The position numbers were made by a program, and so were the translations under genes. A stretch of 64,000 nucleotides of DNA from JAAXQD01 sp963790095 (GTDB taxonomy: Bacteria; Desulfobacterota; Desulfobacteria; Desulfobacterales; UBA11574), in NCBI GenBank assembly GCA_963790095.1, contig CAWBNO010000011.1, positions 108,808 to 172,807 on the forward strand, written 5' to 3'. The notes under the pieces are model-generated. The model worked only from the letters and a program-made list of their open reading frames with translations, did not search any database and was not told the origin of the DNA. Of this stretch, positions 46,854-56,856 are shown piece by piece (the stretch's first letter is position 1; every line of letters starts with the position of its first letter).

Positions 46854-47769
46854 GATTTGAAACGCTTCGTTTTTTTCCATGCCAATCGGCGAAATCTCCA
46901 GAAGTCGGATTGGCATAACAGAACAGACAGTTATGGTAACACGGATGCAATGGGTAAGACCCGATGTCCACCGATACCCGGCACCCGCATCCACGGGTTA
47001 TTCTCTGACCCGTATCTTTTCTTAAGCTAAGGCTTCCGCCGAAAATCTCAACAAGAAAATCACTGGGGATGCAGGAACTTTTATGGATGTTGGAATCCAA
47101 AGGTAATGCATCCATCACCTCTTTTTCGCAGCAGGTGTATAGATCGAGATTTTTTTCAGCGAGCACTTTTTCCATCTTCAGAAGAATTTCTACTTTTTTC
47201 CCCAGCCCGGGGTCGACGAACGAAAACCCTGGAATAGACGACAGACGTTTTTGTATCTTGGCGTAGTGATCCATAAAACTGGTGATACACCTTGTAACGC
47301 CGCATCGGGATGCCCAATGGGAAATCCTTGAAAAATCATTTAAATTGTCCTCGATGACGTTTTGGCCGGTTTTAAAGAAGCAGATCGGATCGAATCTCCA
47401 GTTGATCGTTTTGGTGTCGAAGGTTTGGCAAAGGCATCGAAGCTGTTCAAGACGGCGCCTTAAAGACGGGACACGCGGTTCGAGCAGAGATGATTTAGAG
47501 TTAATGGTAAAGTTAAAAAAAAGATTGTATCCCATTTTCAAAAGCTTGGGGCCCACATCCCTTTGGATGAAAGGGGCGAAATTTTTTGACCAAAACACAA
47601 GGGTATGGACCGTGTCCGGGGTAGCAGGCACCATAGATACCTTCCGGTTATATGGATTGACAACCTCAAACACACCCTTTTGAATCTGTGTCATGAACCA
47701 ATCCAGGTAAAAGGCCGGAATGTCCGTACGCCTGGAGGCTGAGATGACGATTTTATTGGATACTCCCAT
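46828..47769 (-). CDS. DUF1848 family protein with a C-terminal Cys cluster
   Basis: 313 residues. Starts KIVISASRRTDIPAFYLDWF, the diagnostic DUF1848 opening, and ends with CGCRVSVDIGSYPLHPCYHN followed by CLFCYANP. The CX3CX2C spacing resembles a radical SAM cluster motif, but it sits near the C-terminus rather than the N-terminus. The family function is unknown; it is probably a cytosolic iron-sulfur enzyme with a TIM-barrel-like fold. It is coupled to dusB by overlap, hinting at a link to RNA modification, though this is only context. Confidence 0.8.
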   Translation of the reverse strand: MGVSNKIVISASRRTDIPAFYLDWFMTQIQKGVFEVVNPYNRKVSMVPATPDTVHTLVFWSKNFAPFIQRDVGPKLLKMGYNLFFNFTINSKSSLLEPRVPSLRRRLEQLRCLCQTFDTKTINWRFDPICFFKTGQNVIEDNLNDFSRISHWASRCGVTRCITSFMDHYAKIQKRLSSIPGFSFVDPGLGKKVEILLKMEKVLAEKNLDLYTCCEKEVMDALPLDSNIHKSSCIPSDFLVEIFGGSLSLRKDTGQRITRGCGCRVSVDIGSYPLHPCYHNCLFCYANPTSGDFADWHGKKRSVSNHENRVRST

Positions 47770-47819
47770 AAACCGGAACCATTTTCACACCTAAATTGAG
47801 CGATTGTCGAGTGTGCCGA

Positions 47820-48143
47820 TCATTTTTTCTTTTGATCGGCCAATGATATGACTTTTGAATCACCGGGCCTTTCAGGGCTTTTTTCTTGTTTCTCGGACCG
47901 TTGGGGTTCATGGGGGCACACCACCGGTTCCAGACGAATCCTTTTCCCCTCCATGGTAAATTCCTGACCATCGATGTAAATATCGCGCAAAATCCAGGTA
48001 ACCACCTGGAGGGGCACCTGCAACAGAAGAAGTTTTACATGATACCAGTCTCTTTTGGCGTCCGGAGAAATGTCTTCAATTCTCGCGAAGGATATGGGCT
48101 GGTCCTCAAAGTATACGAGGACAACGTCGTTTTCTTTTGCCAT
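47820..48143 (-). CDS. Conserved hypothetical protein, 107 aa
   Basis: I do not recognise a named family. It starts AKENDVVLVYFEDQPISFAR and has DWYHVKLLLLQVPLQVVTWI, suggesting a small beta-rich domain, with a basic, disordered 30-residue tail ending in KKK. No signal or membrane helix. It is upstream of the DUF1848 gene by 50 bases in the same direction. Confidence 0.6.
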   Translation of the reverse strand: MAKENDVVLVYFEDQPISFARIEDISPDAKRDWYHVKLLLLQVPLQVVTWILRDIYIDGQEFTMEGKRIRLEPVVCPHEPQRSEKQEKSPERPGDSKVISLADQKKK

Positions 48144-48186
48144 GTTTTTCGTCCCTCAAAAAAATAGAAATAGTAAATATTCGAGT

Positions 48187-48425
48187 CCAGAGAACCAGAC
48201 CTTTGTTTTATCCCCAGAGGGAATTTGCTTTGTTGAAATTTCACTGACTTATTGAAATTCCAAATAACAAATCCCAAAAAACAAACAAATAACAATGACC
48301 GAAATTCAAAATCCCAAACAAAAAAACAATCGCTTTGGAACGGTTTGAAATTTGGAATTTGAGATTTATTTGTAATTTGGTGCTTGGAATTTGTGATTTT
48401 AGCCATAAAACTCCAAGCAAAGCCA
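48187..48425. repeat. Intergenic repeat, family C (copy 2)
   Basis: Closely matches the copy at 31521: TATCCCCAGAGGGAATTT, then CTTATTGAAATTCCAAATAA, and the right side AATTTGAGATTTATTTGTAA. It lies just upstream of the hypothetical gene's start. The rest of the gap to 48660 is AT-rich with nothing recognised. Confidence 0.85.
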
Positions 48426-48691
48426 TTATCTCTGACCCCCGCAATGCGGGACAGGCATAAGTTCCCAATGTAAAAATAAAATAGTATGCGATTTTATACT
48501 TGCAAACAGCACTGTTTGGCAATGCTTATTTCTTTAAAATGAATTTTTATTCATTCAATTTTTTGGCGTAACAAACCACTGTATATGGTTTTTTTTGGGG
48601 TCGACAACTTGCCCTTAATATATTATAAATTATTGTTTTTTAAATTTTTTTAACACTTTTACGGCCCGGAAAAAACGCCGTTGTTTTTTTC

Positions 48692-48738
48692 TTGACATGC
48701 AGCGAGAGGTTCTGCTAAATAAATGAATGATCATTCAT
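48692..48738 (+). promoter_or_regulatory. Promoter and 16-bp palindromic operator before the beta-oxidation genes
   Basis: TTGACA at 48692-48697, a 17-bp spacer and CTAAAT (48715-48720) form the promoter. ATGAATGATCATTCAT at 48723-48738 is a perfect palindrome right over the expected transcription start. The same TGAATGA/TCATTCA half-sites are bound by TetR-type fatty-acid regulators (FadR-like) in several bacteria, so acyl-CoA-responsive repression of the downstream genes is likely. The regulator gene is not in this window. Confidence 0.65.
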
Positions 48739-48833
48739 CTTTTCCAATTCAAACCGTATTGTTTCCAAATGAACGTAAATCTTTTTATTAATTTCAGGAA
48801 GTTCTCCGGCAAGACCGGAGTCGGGAGGTTATC

Positions 48834-51238
48834 ATGATGAGAAAAATCAGGCAGGCAGCGGTTATCGGTTCGGGTATTATGGGTGGAGGAATCGCTGCGC
48901 TTTTGGCCGGTGCCGGCATAAAGACGCTGTTGCTCGATATCGTTCCGTTTGATTTAACGGATGCTGAAAAAAAGGACCCTGCCGCCAGAAACAGGATTGT
49001 AAAAGCCGGTCTGGATGCGGTCTTGATGTCGAGCCCATCACTTTTCATGCAGAAAAAAGATGTCCATCGTATTACCATCGGCAATCTGGAAGACGATTTC
49101 GATAAAATTTCAGGCTGCGACTGGATTGTGGAAGTGGTGGTGGAAAACCTGAAAATCAAGCAGGATCTTTTTAAACGCATCGATTCGAAAAGAAAAACCG
49201 GCGCCATTGTTTCTTCGAATACATCGGGGCTTCCTTTAAAAGCCATGTCCCAAGGGCTCAGCCTCGACTTTAAACAGCATTTTCTGGGGACGCATTTTTT
49301 CAACCCGGTGAGGTACATGCATCTTCTGGAGGTTATCCCAGGAGAAGAAACCCTTCCCGAGGTCATTGAATTTATGACCGACTTCGGGGAACGGATCCTC
49401 GGCAAAGGGATCGTTATGGCCAAAGATACACCCAATTTCGTTGGAAACAGGATCGGCGTCCAGGGGATGGTTAAGGCCATGCAAGTCATGCTCGAGGACG
49501 GTCTCACGATTCCCGAGGTGGATGCCCTTTTCGGAACCGCCATGGGCAGACCCAAAACCGCCATGTTCAAGACATGTGACATTGTCGGCCTGGACACCAT
49601 GGGTCATGTGGCCAAAAACACGTATGAACTGGTTGTCGACGATGAGCAGAGAGATAGCTTTGTTCTGCCTGAGTTTGTAGATAAGATGATCGAAAAGGGC
49701 CTTCTGGGAAAGAAAGCCAAGAGCGGTTTCTATAAAACCGACTTAACCCCCGAATGGAAGAAGATCCGAAAGGTTATCGATCCTAAGACCTTTGAATATT
49801 CGGAATATGAACCCGCCGACTTTCCGTGCCTTGCCGATGCGAAAAAAGCGAAGACACTGACCGAAAAAATTAAAGCCATCGTCTATGGAAAAGACAAAGG
49901 CGCCCTCTATGTCTGGAAAGTTTTGGCAAACGGCCTGATTTACGCGGCCAACAGGATGTCCGAAATTTCAGACACCATCGTTGACATCGACAATGCCATG
50001 AAATGGGGATTTAATTTTGAGATGGGCCCCTTTGAAACCTGGGATGCCATCGGCCTTGAGGCCTCGGTGGAAAAGATGGACAAAGACGGATTCCAGGTAC
50101 CTGAAAAAATAAAACAGATGATAACGGCCGGCCAAACGGCTTTCTACAAAACCGAAAACGGCAAACGTTTTGCGTACGACTTCACCACCGAAAAGTACAC
50201 AGAGATCATTACCAGCGAAAACATTGTTTCTCTGAATGCCTTAAAGGGGGCAGATAAGGTCGTTAAATCCTGTGCATCCGCATCGTTGATCGACCTTGAT
50301 GACGGTGTATTCTGTCTGGAATTTCACACCAAGATGAATGCCCTCAACAAGGAGATTATCGATTTTCAGCATGAAGCCATGGCGCATGTGGATGCCAACG
50401 GTTCGGGGCTTGTTATCGGAAACCAGGCCGGTGGGATGCCCGGCGCTTTCTCGGCAGGCGGCGATCTCTTTTTCATGGCCGGCCTGGCAAAGGAAGGAAA
50501 ATTTTCCGACATCGATGCGTTTCTAAAAGACGCCCAGGATGGCATTCAAAAAGGAAGATATTCAACCTTTCCGGTGGTGGCAGCCCCATACGGAATGACC
50601 CTTGGAGGGGGGTGTGAGGTCTGTCTGGGTGCCGACAGAATCGTGGCCCATGCCGAACTTTACATGGGCTGGTGGAGATCGGCGTCGGCTTGCTGCCGGC
50701 CGGAGGCGGTTGTTTAAACTTGTGGAAGAAGTTCATAAGTACCATTCCGGATCCGGTCACCGACGTTGACCTTGCAAAATTCTTTGTTCCGGCGTTCATG
50801 TCCATCGCACTGGCCCAGGTATCCATGTCTGCCGCCGAAGCTAGAGCCAACGGGTTCTTAGGGCCTAAAGACCGAATCGTTTTTAACCGGGACTATCTGA
50901 TCGGTGAAGCCAAAAAGGAAGTTCTGAAGATGGTCGACGAAGGCTATGCGCCGCCGGTGAAGGGACCGATAAAGGTTCTTGGGCAGGCCGCCCAGGGCAT
51001 GATCGATGTGGAGATCTTCAACATGCTGAAAGGAAAATTCATAAGCGAATACGACGCTTTTCTGGCCAGAAGAATCGCCTACGTCATCAGTGGCGGAGAA
51101 ATCAGAGACAACAGCACCGTCGAAGAAGATTTAATACTCAAACTTGAAAGAGAAGCCTTTGTTGATTTCTGGAAAGAAGAAAAGACCATCGCACGGGTGG
51201 AACATATGCTGAAAACCGGCAAACCCCTCAGAAATTAG
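48834..51238 (+). CDS. 3-hydroxyacyl-CoA dehydrogenase/enoyl-CoA hydratase (FadN-like), with one frame break
   Basis: Bifunctional beta-oxidation enzyme in the order dehydrogenase then hydratase, unlike FadB/FadJ where the hydratase is first. NAD site GSGIMGGGIAALLAGAG (about 11-27); NTSGLPLKAMSQGLSLDFKQ and GTHFFNPVRYMHLLEVIPGE next; the hydratase part includes AAPYGMTLGGGCEVCLGADR. The first frame ends at 50717 after a false tail; the other frame continues with EIGVGLLPAGGGCLNLWKKF to 51238. One base is missing near 50670; adding it gives 801 residues, the full length. Confidence 0.9.
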
Positions 51239-51623
51239 ACATTGGTTATTGGTCACTTGCTAAAGGTAATAGTTCATTTTTTTCTCAATCGCATATTACC
51301 AATGAATAGAGAATTAAAATCATTTGTAACTACTCAGGTGGATAGACTGAAGACTGTTAGATCACTTCAGCCTTCGGTCTTCAGCCTAATAACCTGTTAA
51401 TCAGCTAAGTTTGTCGAAGCGTTTGGGGTTCTTCGCAACCAGGATTCATCTCTGCTTGAAGCAAAGATTGTCGAAACAGAGAAGGTCTTGAATGGTTTAA
51501 TTCGAGCGTTGCGAGATGATTGATATACTTCAGCCTTCAGTCTTCAACCTAAATACCTGAGTAGTTACAATCGTTTTTCACCTGTAAAGAGGATATAATA
51601 ATGTTTCCAAGGAGGAAATAAAC
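51239..51623. repeat. Inverted-repeat element holding an S23 gene remnant
   Basis: Perfect 13-bp ends GTAACTACTCAGG (51326-51338) and CCTGAGTAGTTAC (51556-51568), with a second inverted pair inside (GACTGAAGACTG against CTTCAGTC). The central part (51401-51523) encodes the C-terminus of a four-helix-bundle S23-type protein. The element separates the FadN-like gene from the thiolase gene. Confidence 0.75.
51401..51523 (+). pseudogene. Remnant of a four-helix-bundle (S23) protein gene, C-terminus only
   Basis: Translation gives KFVEAFGVLRNQDSSLLEAK followed by IVETEKVLNGLIRALRDD and a stop, the typical last helix of the 23S-rRNA-intervening-sequence/four-helix-bundle family. The N-terminal three quarters are gone. 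Relatives occur at 60592 (broken) and 63698 (open). Confidence 0.6.
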
Positions 51624-52802
51624 ATGAGAGACGCATACATCGTACAATCCATAAGAACCCCCGGGTGTAAGAGAATCAAAGGGGCTTTTAAAGATACCCG
51701 CCCGGAAGACCTGCTGTCATTTATTCTGAAATCAGCCATGGACAGAACCCCGAACCTTGAAATGAATGATGTGGATGACATCATGATCGGCTGTGCCTTC
51801 CCCGAAGCCGAGCAAGGACTGAATATCGGTCGAATCGCTTCCCAGATTGCGGGATTCCCTGTAAAGGTCTCCGGGGCCACAGTCAACAGATTCTGCGCCT
51901 CCGGTCTCGAGGCCATCGCCCTTGCCGCATTGCGCGTCATGTCCGGGTGGTCGGATGTCGTCATCGGTGGGGGCCTTGAATCCATGACCTATGTGCCCAT
52001 GGGAGGAAATATCCCCAGACCCCATCCCGAATATTCAAAAAAGCACGCCGATCTTTACGTCTCCATGGGAATAACGGCAGAAAACGTTGCCAACCGATAC
52101 AAAGTTTCCAGAGAAGAACAGGATGAATTGGCCTATAGCTCTCAAATAAAGGCCGCAGAGGCCACGAAGAAAAAGCTTTTCACCGAACTTGTTCCAACGC
52201 CGGCCCACAAGTTTGTTCAGAATGAAGACGGCACCTTCAGAAGAGAGACCTTCACCGTCGATCGTGACGACGGCATCCGTGCTTCCACGACCCTAGAGGG
52301 CCTGGCCGGTCTGAATCCGGTGTTTGCCGCCGGCGGGACGGTTACGGCGGGGAACTCCTCCCAGACAACCGACGGTGCCGCCGCCACCATTATTATGAGC
52401 AAGGAAAAAGTCGAAGCACTCGGCCTGAAGCCCGTGGCCAAGTTGAAATACTACACTACGGTGGGATGCAGTGCCGATGAGATGGGGGTGGGGCCACGAT
52501 ACGCCATTCCAAAACTTTTAAACATGGCCGGTATGGATCTTGAAGACATCGGTCTTTTTGAAATCAACGAAGCCTTTGCATCCCAGGCAGTGTATTGCAT
52601 CAAAGAACTCGGCATTGACATGGAAAAGGTAAACATTCACGGCGGCGCTATTGCTTTGGGGCATCCCCTGGGGTGCACCGGCGCCAAGCTGTGTGCAACC
52701 CTTCTTGCCAACATGAAAGAACGCGACGTGAAATACGGAATTGAATCGATGTGCATTGGCGGCGGCATGGGGGCTGCGGCACTGTTTGAGCTGTGTGACT
52801 AA
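51624..52802 (+). CDS. Acetyl-CoA C-acyltransferase (thiolase)
   Basis: 392 residues. Cleaves 3-ketoacyl-CoA in beta-oxidation. The nucleophile Cys91 is in NRFCASGLEAIALAA; the His motif is GGAIALGHPLGCTGAK near 350 and the second Cys is in SMCIGGGMGAAALFEL. An AAGGAGGAAA ribosome site precedes it. With the FadN-like gene it completes the last three steps of fatty-acid breakdown. Confidence 0.95.
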   Translation: MRDAYIVQSIRTPGCKRIKGAFKDTRPEDLLSFILKSAMDRTPNLEMNDVDDIMIGCAFPEAEQGLNIGRIASQIAGFPVKVSGATVNRFCASGLEAIALAALRVMSGWSDVVIGGGLESMTYVPMGGNIPRPHPEYSKKHADLYVSMGITAENVANRYKVSREEQDELAYSSQIKAAEATKKKLFTELVPTPAHKFVQNEDGTFRRETFTVDRDDGIRASTTLEGLAGLNPVFAAGGTVTAGNSSQTTDGAAATIIMSKEKVEALGLKPVAKLKYYTTVGCSADEMGVGPRYAIPKLLNMAGMDLEDIGLFEINEAFASQAVYCIKELGIDMEKVNIHGGAIALGHPLGCTGAKLCATLLANMKERDVKYGIESMCIGGGMGAAALFELCD

Positions 52803-53104
52803 ACGACTCTTTAAGCCAATATTCTAAATTTATATCAAGTGGTTGAAAAAAACGCGATCCAGTCAGTTTAGACACGATACTGGATGCTGGTCTCTGGATG
52901 CTGGATAAACAAAGGATTCTTTTTCTTTCCAGCATCGAGTATCCAGTATCCAGTATCCAGCATCTCTTCGACTCCAGCAATACTTTACTTACAACTTCAT
53001 CTCGCAGGTTTGAGGCGGAGCTTAGAGCTATCGGTTTACATTTTCATTACCAATTAAGCCCATTATTCCAGTATTCCACTATTCCATTATTCCATTTAAG
53101 CCGG
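52803..53104. repeat. Gap with GGATGCTGG-type inverted repeat and a family A fragment
   Basis: CGATACTGGATGCTGG (near 52873) faces CCAGCATCGAGTATCCAG (near 52930). TTCCAGTATTCCACTATTCC (53066-53085) is a single right-hand piece of family A. The word GGATGCTTG at 63600-63640 belongs to the same kind of repeat. No gene. Confidence 0.65.
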
Positions 53105-54193
53105 TTATCCATTTTTCTTTTCAAATGTCTTCATAAAATTGACAAGGGCCTCTACTGCCGCCAAAGGCGTTGCATTGTAAATGGACGCGCGGCATCCCCC
53201 CACCGATCGATGACCTTTAAGGCCGCCCATACCGTTTTCCAGGGCCTGGGCAATAAACCGTTTTTCGAGTTCTTCATCAGGAAGGCGAAAAGTCACATTC
53301 ATGAAAGATCGGCTGTCAGGTGCTGCAGTTGCCCTATAAAATTCGCCGGATGTTATTGCTTCATAAAGAATCCGGGCTTTTTTCTCATTGATTTCCGCCA
53401 TCTTTTCGAGACCGCCGATGGTTTCCTCCAACCATTTCAGCACCAGTTGGATGGTATAGATTGCAAAGCACGGCGGGGTGTTAAACATCGAATTTTTGGA
53501 CGCATAGGTCGTATACTTCAGCATGGACGGCAGCGATTCCGGCACCCGGCCGAGCATATCGTCCCGGATGATCACCATGCATACACCGGCGGGGCCGATA
53601 TTTTTTTGAGCGCCGGCATAAATCAGACCGAATTTATCCACATCAAGGGGTCTGGACATAATATCCGATGACATGTCGGCGATGAGAGGCACACCGCCGG
53701 TATCGGGATAGGATGCCCACTGGGTCCCTTTAATGGTGTTGTTGGATGTAATGTGAGCATAAACGGCATTGCTATTGAAGGAAATGTTTTTCGGAATATA
53801 CGAAAAGTTCTTATCTTCCGAAGAAGCGACAACGTTGACGCGCTTACCCAAAATTTCAGCTTCTTTTATGGCTTTTGTGGACCAGGTGCCGGTGTTGACG
53901 TAATCTGCCGAATCATCGTCCTGGAGCAGGTTCATGGGTATCATGCAAAACTGCATACTGGCCCCGCCCTGAATAAAAAGTACGTTGAATCTATCATCTA
54001 GTTTCAACAGCCGCCGGGTTCTGGCGACGGCATCGTTAATAACATCATCGAACCATTTTGATCGGTGGCTTACCTCGGTTATCGACATGCCGGAACCACC
54101 GAAATCCAAAAATGAATCCTTGATTTCCCCGAGGACTTCAAGGGGAAGGGCGGCGGGGCCGGCGTTAAAATTATAGATTCTATTTTCCTTCAT
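53105..54193 (-). CDS. serC: Phosphoserine aminotransferase
   Basis: 362 residues. PLP enzyme of serine (and pyridoxal) synthesis. NFNAGPAALPLEVLGEIKDS at the start, GGASMQFCMIPMNL, the lysine region YAGAQKNIGPAGVCMVI near 195, and GHRSVGGCRASIYNATPLAA at the end. The gene converges on the thiolase region and has its own upstream leader with a GGAGGAGACC ribosome site. Confidence 0.95.
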   Translation of the reverse strand: MKENRIYNFNAGPAALPLEVLGEIKDSFLDFGGSGMSITEVSHRSKWFDDVINDAVARTRRLLKLDDRFNVLFIQGGASMQFCMIPMNLLQDDDSADYVNTGTWSTKAIKEAEILGKRVNVVASSEDKNFSYIPKNISFNSNAVYAHITSNNTIKGTQWASYPDTGGVPLIADMSSDIMSRPLDVDKFGLIYAGAQKNIGPAGVCMVIIRDDMLGRVPESLPSMLKYTTYASKNSMFNTPPCFAIYTIQLVLKWLEETIGGLEKMAEINEKKARILYEAITSGEFYRATAAPDSRSFMNVTFRLPDEELEKRFIAQALENGMGGLKGHRSVGGCRASIYNATPLAAVEALVNFMKTFEKKNG

Positions 54194-54580
54194 GGGTCTC
54201 CTCCTTCGTAACCGTTCACAGGTTCAAGGTTCCAACGTTCAGGGTTAGAAAAACCTCAAACAGCTCGCATCAATGTGATACTGGCTTCATCGTGGTTTCA
54301 AAACTGTTCCACCCAATAGATTATGGCAAATATTCCGGATTTTGATCAATATTTTGAGCAGTTTCAATCGGTTGTAACCCTTGAACTTTGAACCCAGAAC
54401 CTGGAACCGATCAGTTTAGGTATAAATTGTATGACTTTCTCTTTTTTAAAAAACATTATTTGTTCAGATAGAAGTGAATATGTCAAACAGAATTATTAAA
54501 TGTGGATCATCTCCCGATTAGTTGCAGTTAGACTTAGTGCCCGGTGTTGACAAAGAACTTTTCTTGGCTTAATTAAGTTT
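54194..54580. other. serC upstream gap with a TTCAGGGTT-type inverted pair
   Basis: CACAGGTTCAAGGTTCC near 54216 faces GGTTGTAACCCTTGAACT near 54370, the same type of repeat as at 33128-33350. Nothing else recognised. Confidence 0.5.
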
Positions 54581-55067
54581 GACGGTTTCGTAAAAAGTTT
54601 TTTGTAAGCGACATCGAGCAATTTTGGAGAAAGATTCATGATGCGTCTGGCGTAAAAAATTGCAAGCTGTTTGAGGGCGTTAGCCCGAGCTCTTGCAATT
54701 TAGCCAGGCGAGTCATGAATCCCAAAATTACTTGCGGAGCGAGCAAAATCAGACTTTTTGCGAGTTCATCATATTTGCTTAAGCTAGAACTTAGGGGCTT
54801 CGCCCCGCCTGCCATTGCAAGGCACGAGCGGGCAGGCCCAATTGGAATGGTGGAATGCTGGAATAATGGAATAATGGGTTCTGGCATAATGCAATATTGG
54901 GTTAATGGTAAAATTTGTGTTGACGATAAAATTAAAATGGCGAATATCCTTTTAAAAACCAATCTTCCATTATTCCACTCTTCCATTATTCCATTTTTGA
55001 GGCAAGCGTTCAAGCCTCGAAAAAGTCCTATTTTTTCAATAAATTGTAGAATTTCCGAGACGTTAAA
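54581..55067. repeat. Composite repeat: family D copy 4 joined to family A copy 7
   Basis: The D palindrome (54581-54771) has arms CGGTTTCGTAAAAAGT and ACTTTTTGCGAG, with core GTTTGAGGGCGTTAGCCCGA at 54669-54688. The A element (54787-55067) has the hairpin insert GCCTGCCATTGCAAGG, TTGGAATGGTGGAATGCTGG, and ends GAATTTCCGAGACGTTAA, 21 bases before hisD. It matches 25697-26148 in reverse over most of its length. Confidence 0.88.
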
Positions 55068-55088
55068 TTATCGTTTAAGGTAATTGTC

Positions 55089-56399
55089 ATGAAAATATAT
55101 CGTTATCCTTCAAAAACAGCAGAAAAAAAAATTACATCCATTGTAAACCGCGGCGTTGCCTTCAAAAAGAAAGACGTTTCTTCGGTCACCCGTATCCTTG
55201 AGGATGTCCGAAAGAATGGGGACAGGGCGCTCATGGAATATACCAACCGGTTTGACGCTCCGGGGTTGACCGTTGCTTTGATGAAGGTATCCCGCCGGGA
55301 ATTCGACGATGCGCCAAAACACGTAGACCGCTCTTTCGTACGTGCTTTGAATCGAGCGGTTTCTCAAATTGAATCCTTTCATCAACAGCAACTGGACAAA
55401 TCATGGATTAACCTCAAAAGACCCGGGACCTTACTGGGCCAGATGGTAAACCCCGTGGATGCAGCAGGAATTTACGTCCCGGGAGGAAAAGGGGGTGAGA
55501 CGCCCCTGGTCTCCTCGGTCCTGATGGGCGTTATCCCTGCAAAAATTGCCGGCGTTAAGCATATCGCCATGGTGACGCCGCCGACCCAAAACGGATCTGT
55601 AAACCCCCATCTTCTGGTTGCTGCCAAAAAGGTCGGTGTGGATGCGGTGTACAAGGTGGGCAGTGCCTGGGCCATTGCCGCCCTGGCGTATGGGACCGAG
55701 AGCATCCCGAAGGTCGACGTTATCGTCGGTCCGGGAAATATCTATGTCACCATTGCCAAAAAGATGGTGTCCGGGACCGTGGGCATCGATATGATCGCAG
55801 GACCGAGTGAAATTCTGATTATTGCCGACGATTCGGCAATTCCGGAATTTACTGCAGCGGATCTCCTTTCACAGGCAGAGCACGACCCCTTGGCCTCTGC
55901 AATCCTGGTCACGGATTCCATGGACACCGCAAAATCGGTTGCCCTTGCCGTGAATGAGCAGCTAAAAAATCTTTCGCGAAAAGAGATTGCCGAACAGTCC
56001 CTCTCCAGATTCGGCGCCATATTGGTGGTGTCTGATGTCGATGCTGCCATCGAACTCTCAAACCAAATTGCCCCCGAGCACCTCGAACTTCAGATCAGAG
56101 ATCCCCTGACCCGGGCGGGACAGATCCGTAATGCCGGAGCCGTGTTTTTGGGAAACTATACACCGGAACCTATGGGCGATTATATGGCAGGCCCCAATCA
56201 CGTACTCCCCACTGCGGGCACGGCAAGGTTTTCTTCTGCCCTTTCAGTGGACACTTTTGTAAAAAAAACCAGCCTTATCCGTTATTCCAGGGAAGCCTTT
56301 GAGCGTGAAGCCGGGGATGTTATTCGCCTTGCAGAAATCGAAGGTCTTGGGGCACATGCAAATTCAGTAAAAATCCGGCTAAAACGGTCTCGAAAATAG
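55089..56399 (+). CDS. hisD: Histidinol dehydrogenase
   Basis: 436 residues. Last two steps of histidine synthesis, zinc- and NAD-dependent. YVPGGKGGETPLVSSVLMGV, VDVIVGPGNIYVTIAKKMV, GPSEILIIADDSAIPEFTAA, LLSQAEHDPLASAILVTDS (zinc His) and the C-terminal GPNHVLPTAGTARFSSAL are all present. It stands alone without other his genes. The leader is a composite repeat. Confidence 0.96.
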   Translation: MKIYRYPSKTAEKKITSIVNRGVAFKKKDVSSVTRILEDVRKNGDRALMEYTNRFDAPGLTVALMKVSRREFDDAPKHVDRSFVRALNRAVSQIESFHQQQLDKSWINLKRPGTLLGQMVNPVDAAGIYVPGGKGGETPLVSSVLMGVIPAKIAGVKHIAMVTPPTQNGSVNPHLLVAAKKVGVDAVYKVGSAWAIAALAYGTESIPKVDVIVGPGNIYVTIAKKMVSGTVGIDMIAGPSEILIIADDSAIPEFTAADLLSQAEHDPLASAILVTDSMDTAKSVALAVNEQLKNLSRKEIAEQSLSRFGAILVVSDVDAAIELSNQIAPEHLELQIRDPLTRAGQIRNAGAVFLGNYTPEPMGDYMAGPNHVLPTAGTARFSSALSVDTFVKKTSLIRYSREAFEREAGDVIRLAEIEGLGAHANSVKIRLKRSRK

Positions 56400-56856
56400 T
56401 CTGTTTCGGAAATCTCACCAGATGGATATTTTTTATACACATGCATCGGTTCATACCCATAGAACTGGATACTTTTTATCCATTCTGTTTGAACCGGCCC
56501 AAATAATAATCTGAACGATCCATATAGGGAAAACGACCGTTCAATCAATGTTTTCAAGGAATTGTGAATCAATAGGATTTCAACAATTTTATTGTGGCAT
56601 AAAGATTGCTTTTCTCGAATCTATAATTAACTTATCGGCATCCTTATTAAGCATTCAGGATGACCATCTATTATAATGCTCTTTGGTTTTTTTATGACAG
56701 AACTTTTTTTCACTGCCACTAAGTCACTAAGACACAAAGAAAAATAATTATTAAATAAATTCTTTGTGACTTAGTGCCTTTGTGGCTGAACTATTACATT
56801 TTTTCTTTTCGGATTTGCCGGATTAGAAGATCGATCAACATAAAAGGAGTCCAGAA
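56400..56856. repeat. Gap with a CACTAAGTCACTAAG palindrome
   Basis: CACTAAGTCACTAAGACACA (56717-56736) faces TTTGTGACTTAGTGCC (56763-56778), an inverted pair of a type widespread in bacterial intergenic DNA. No gene in this 457-bp stretch; an AAAGGAG ribosome site for the HtrA gene lies at its end. Confidence 0.6.
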
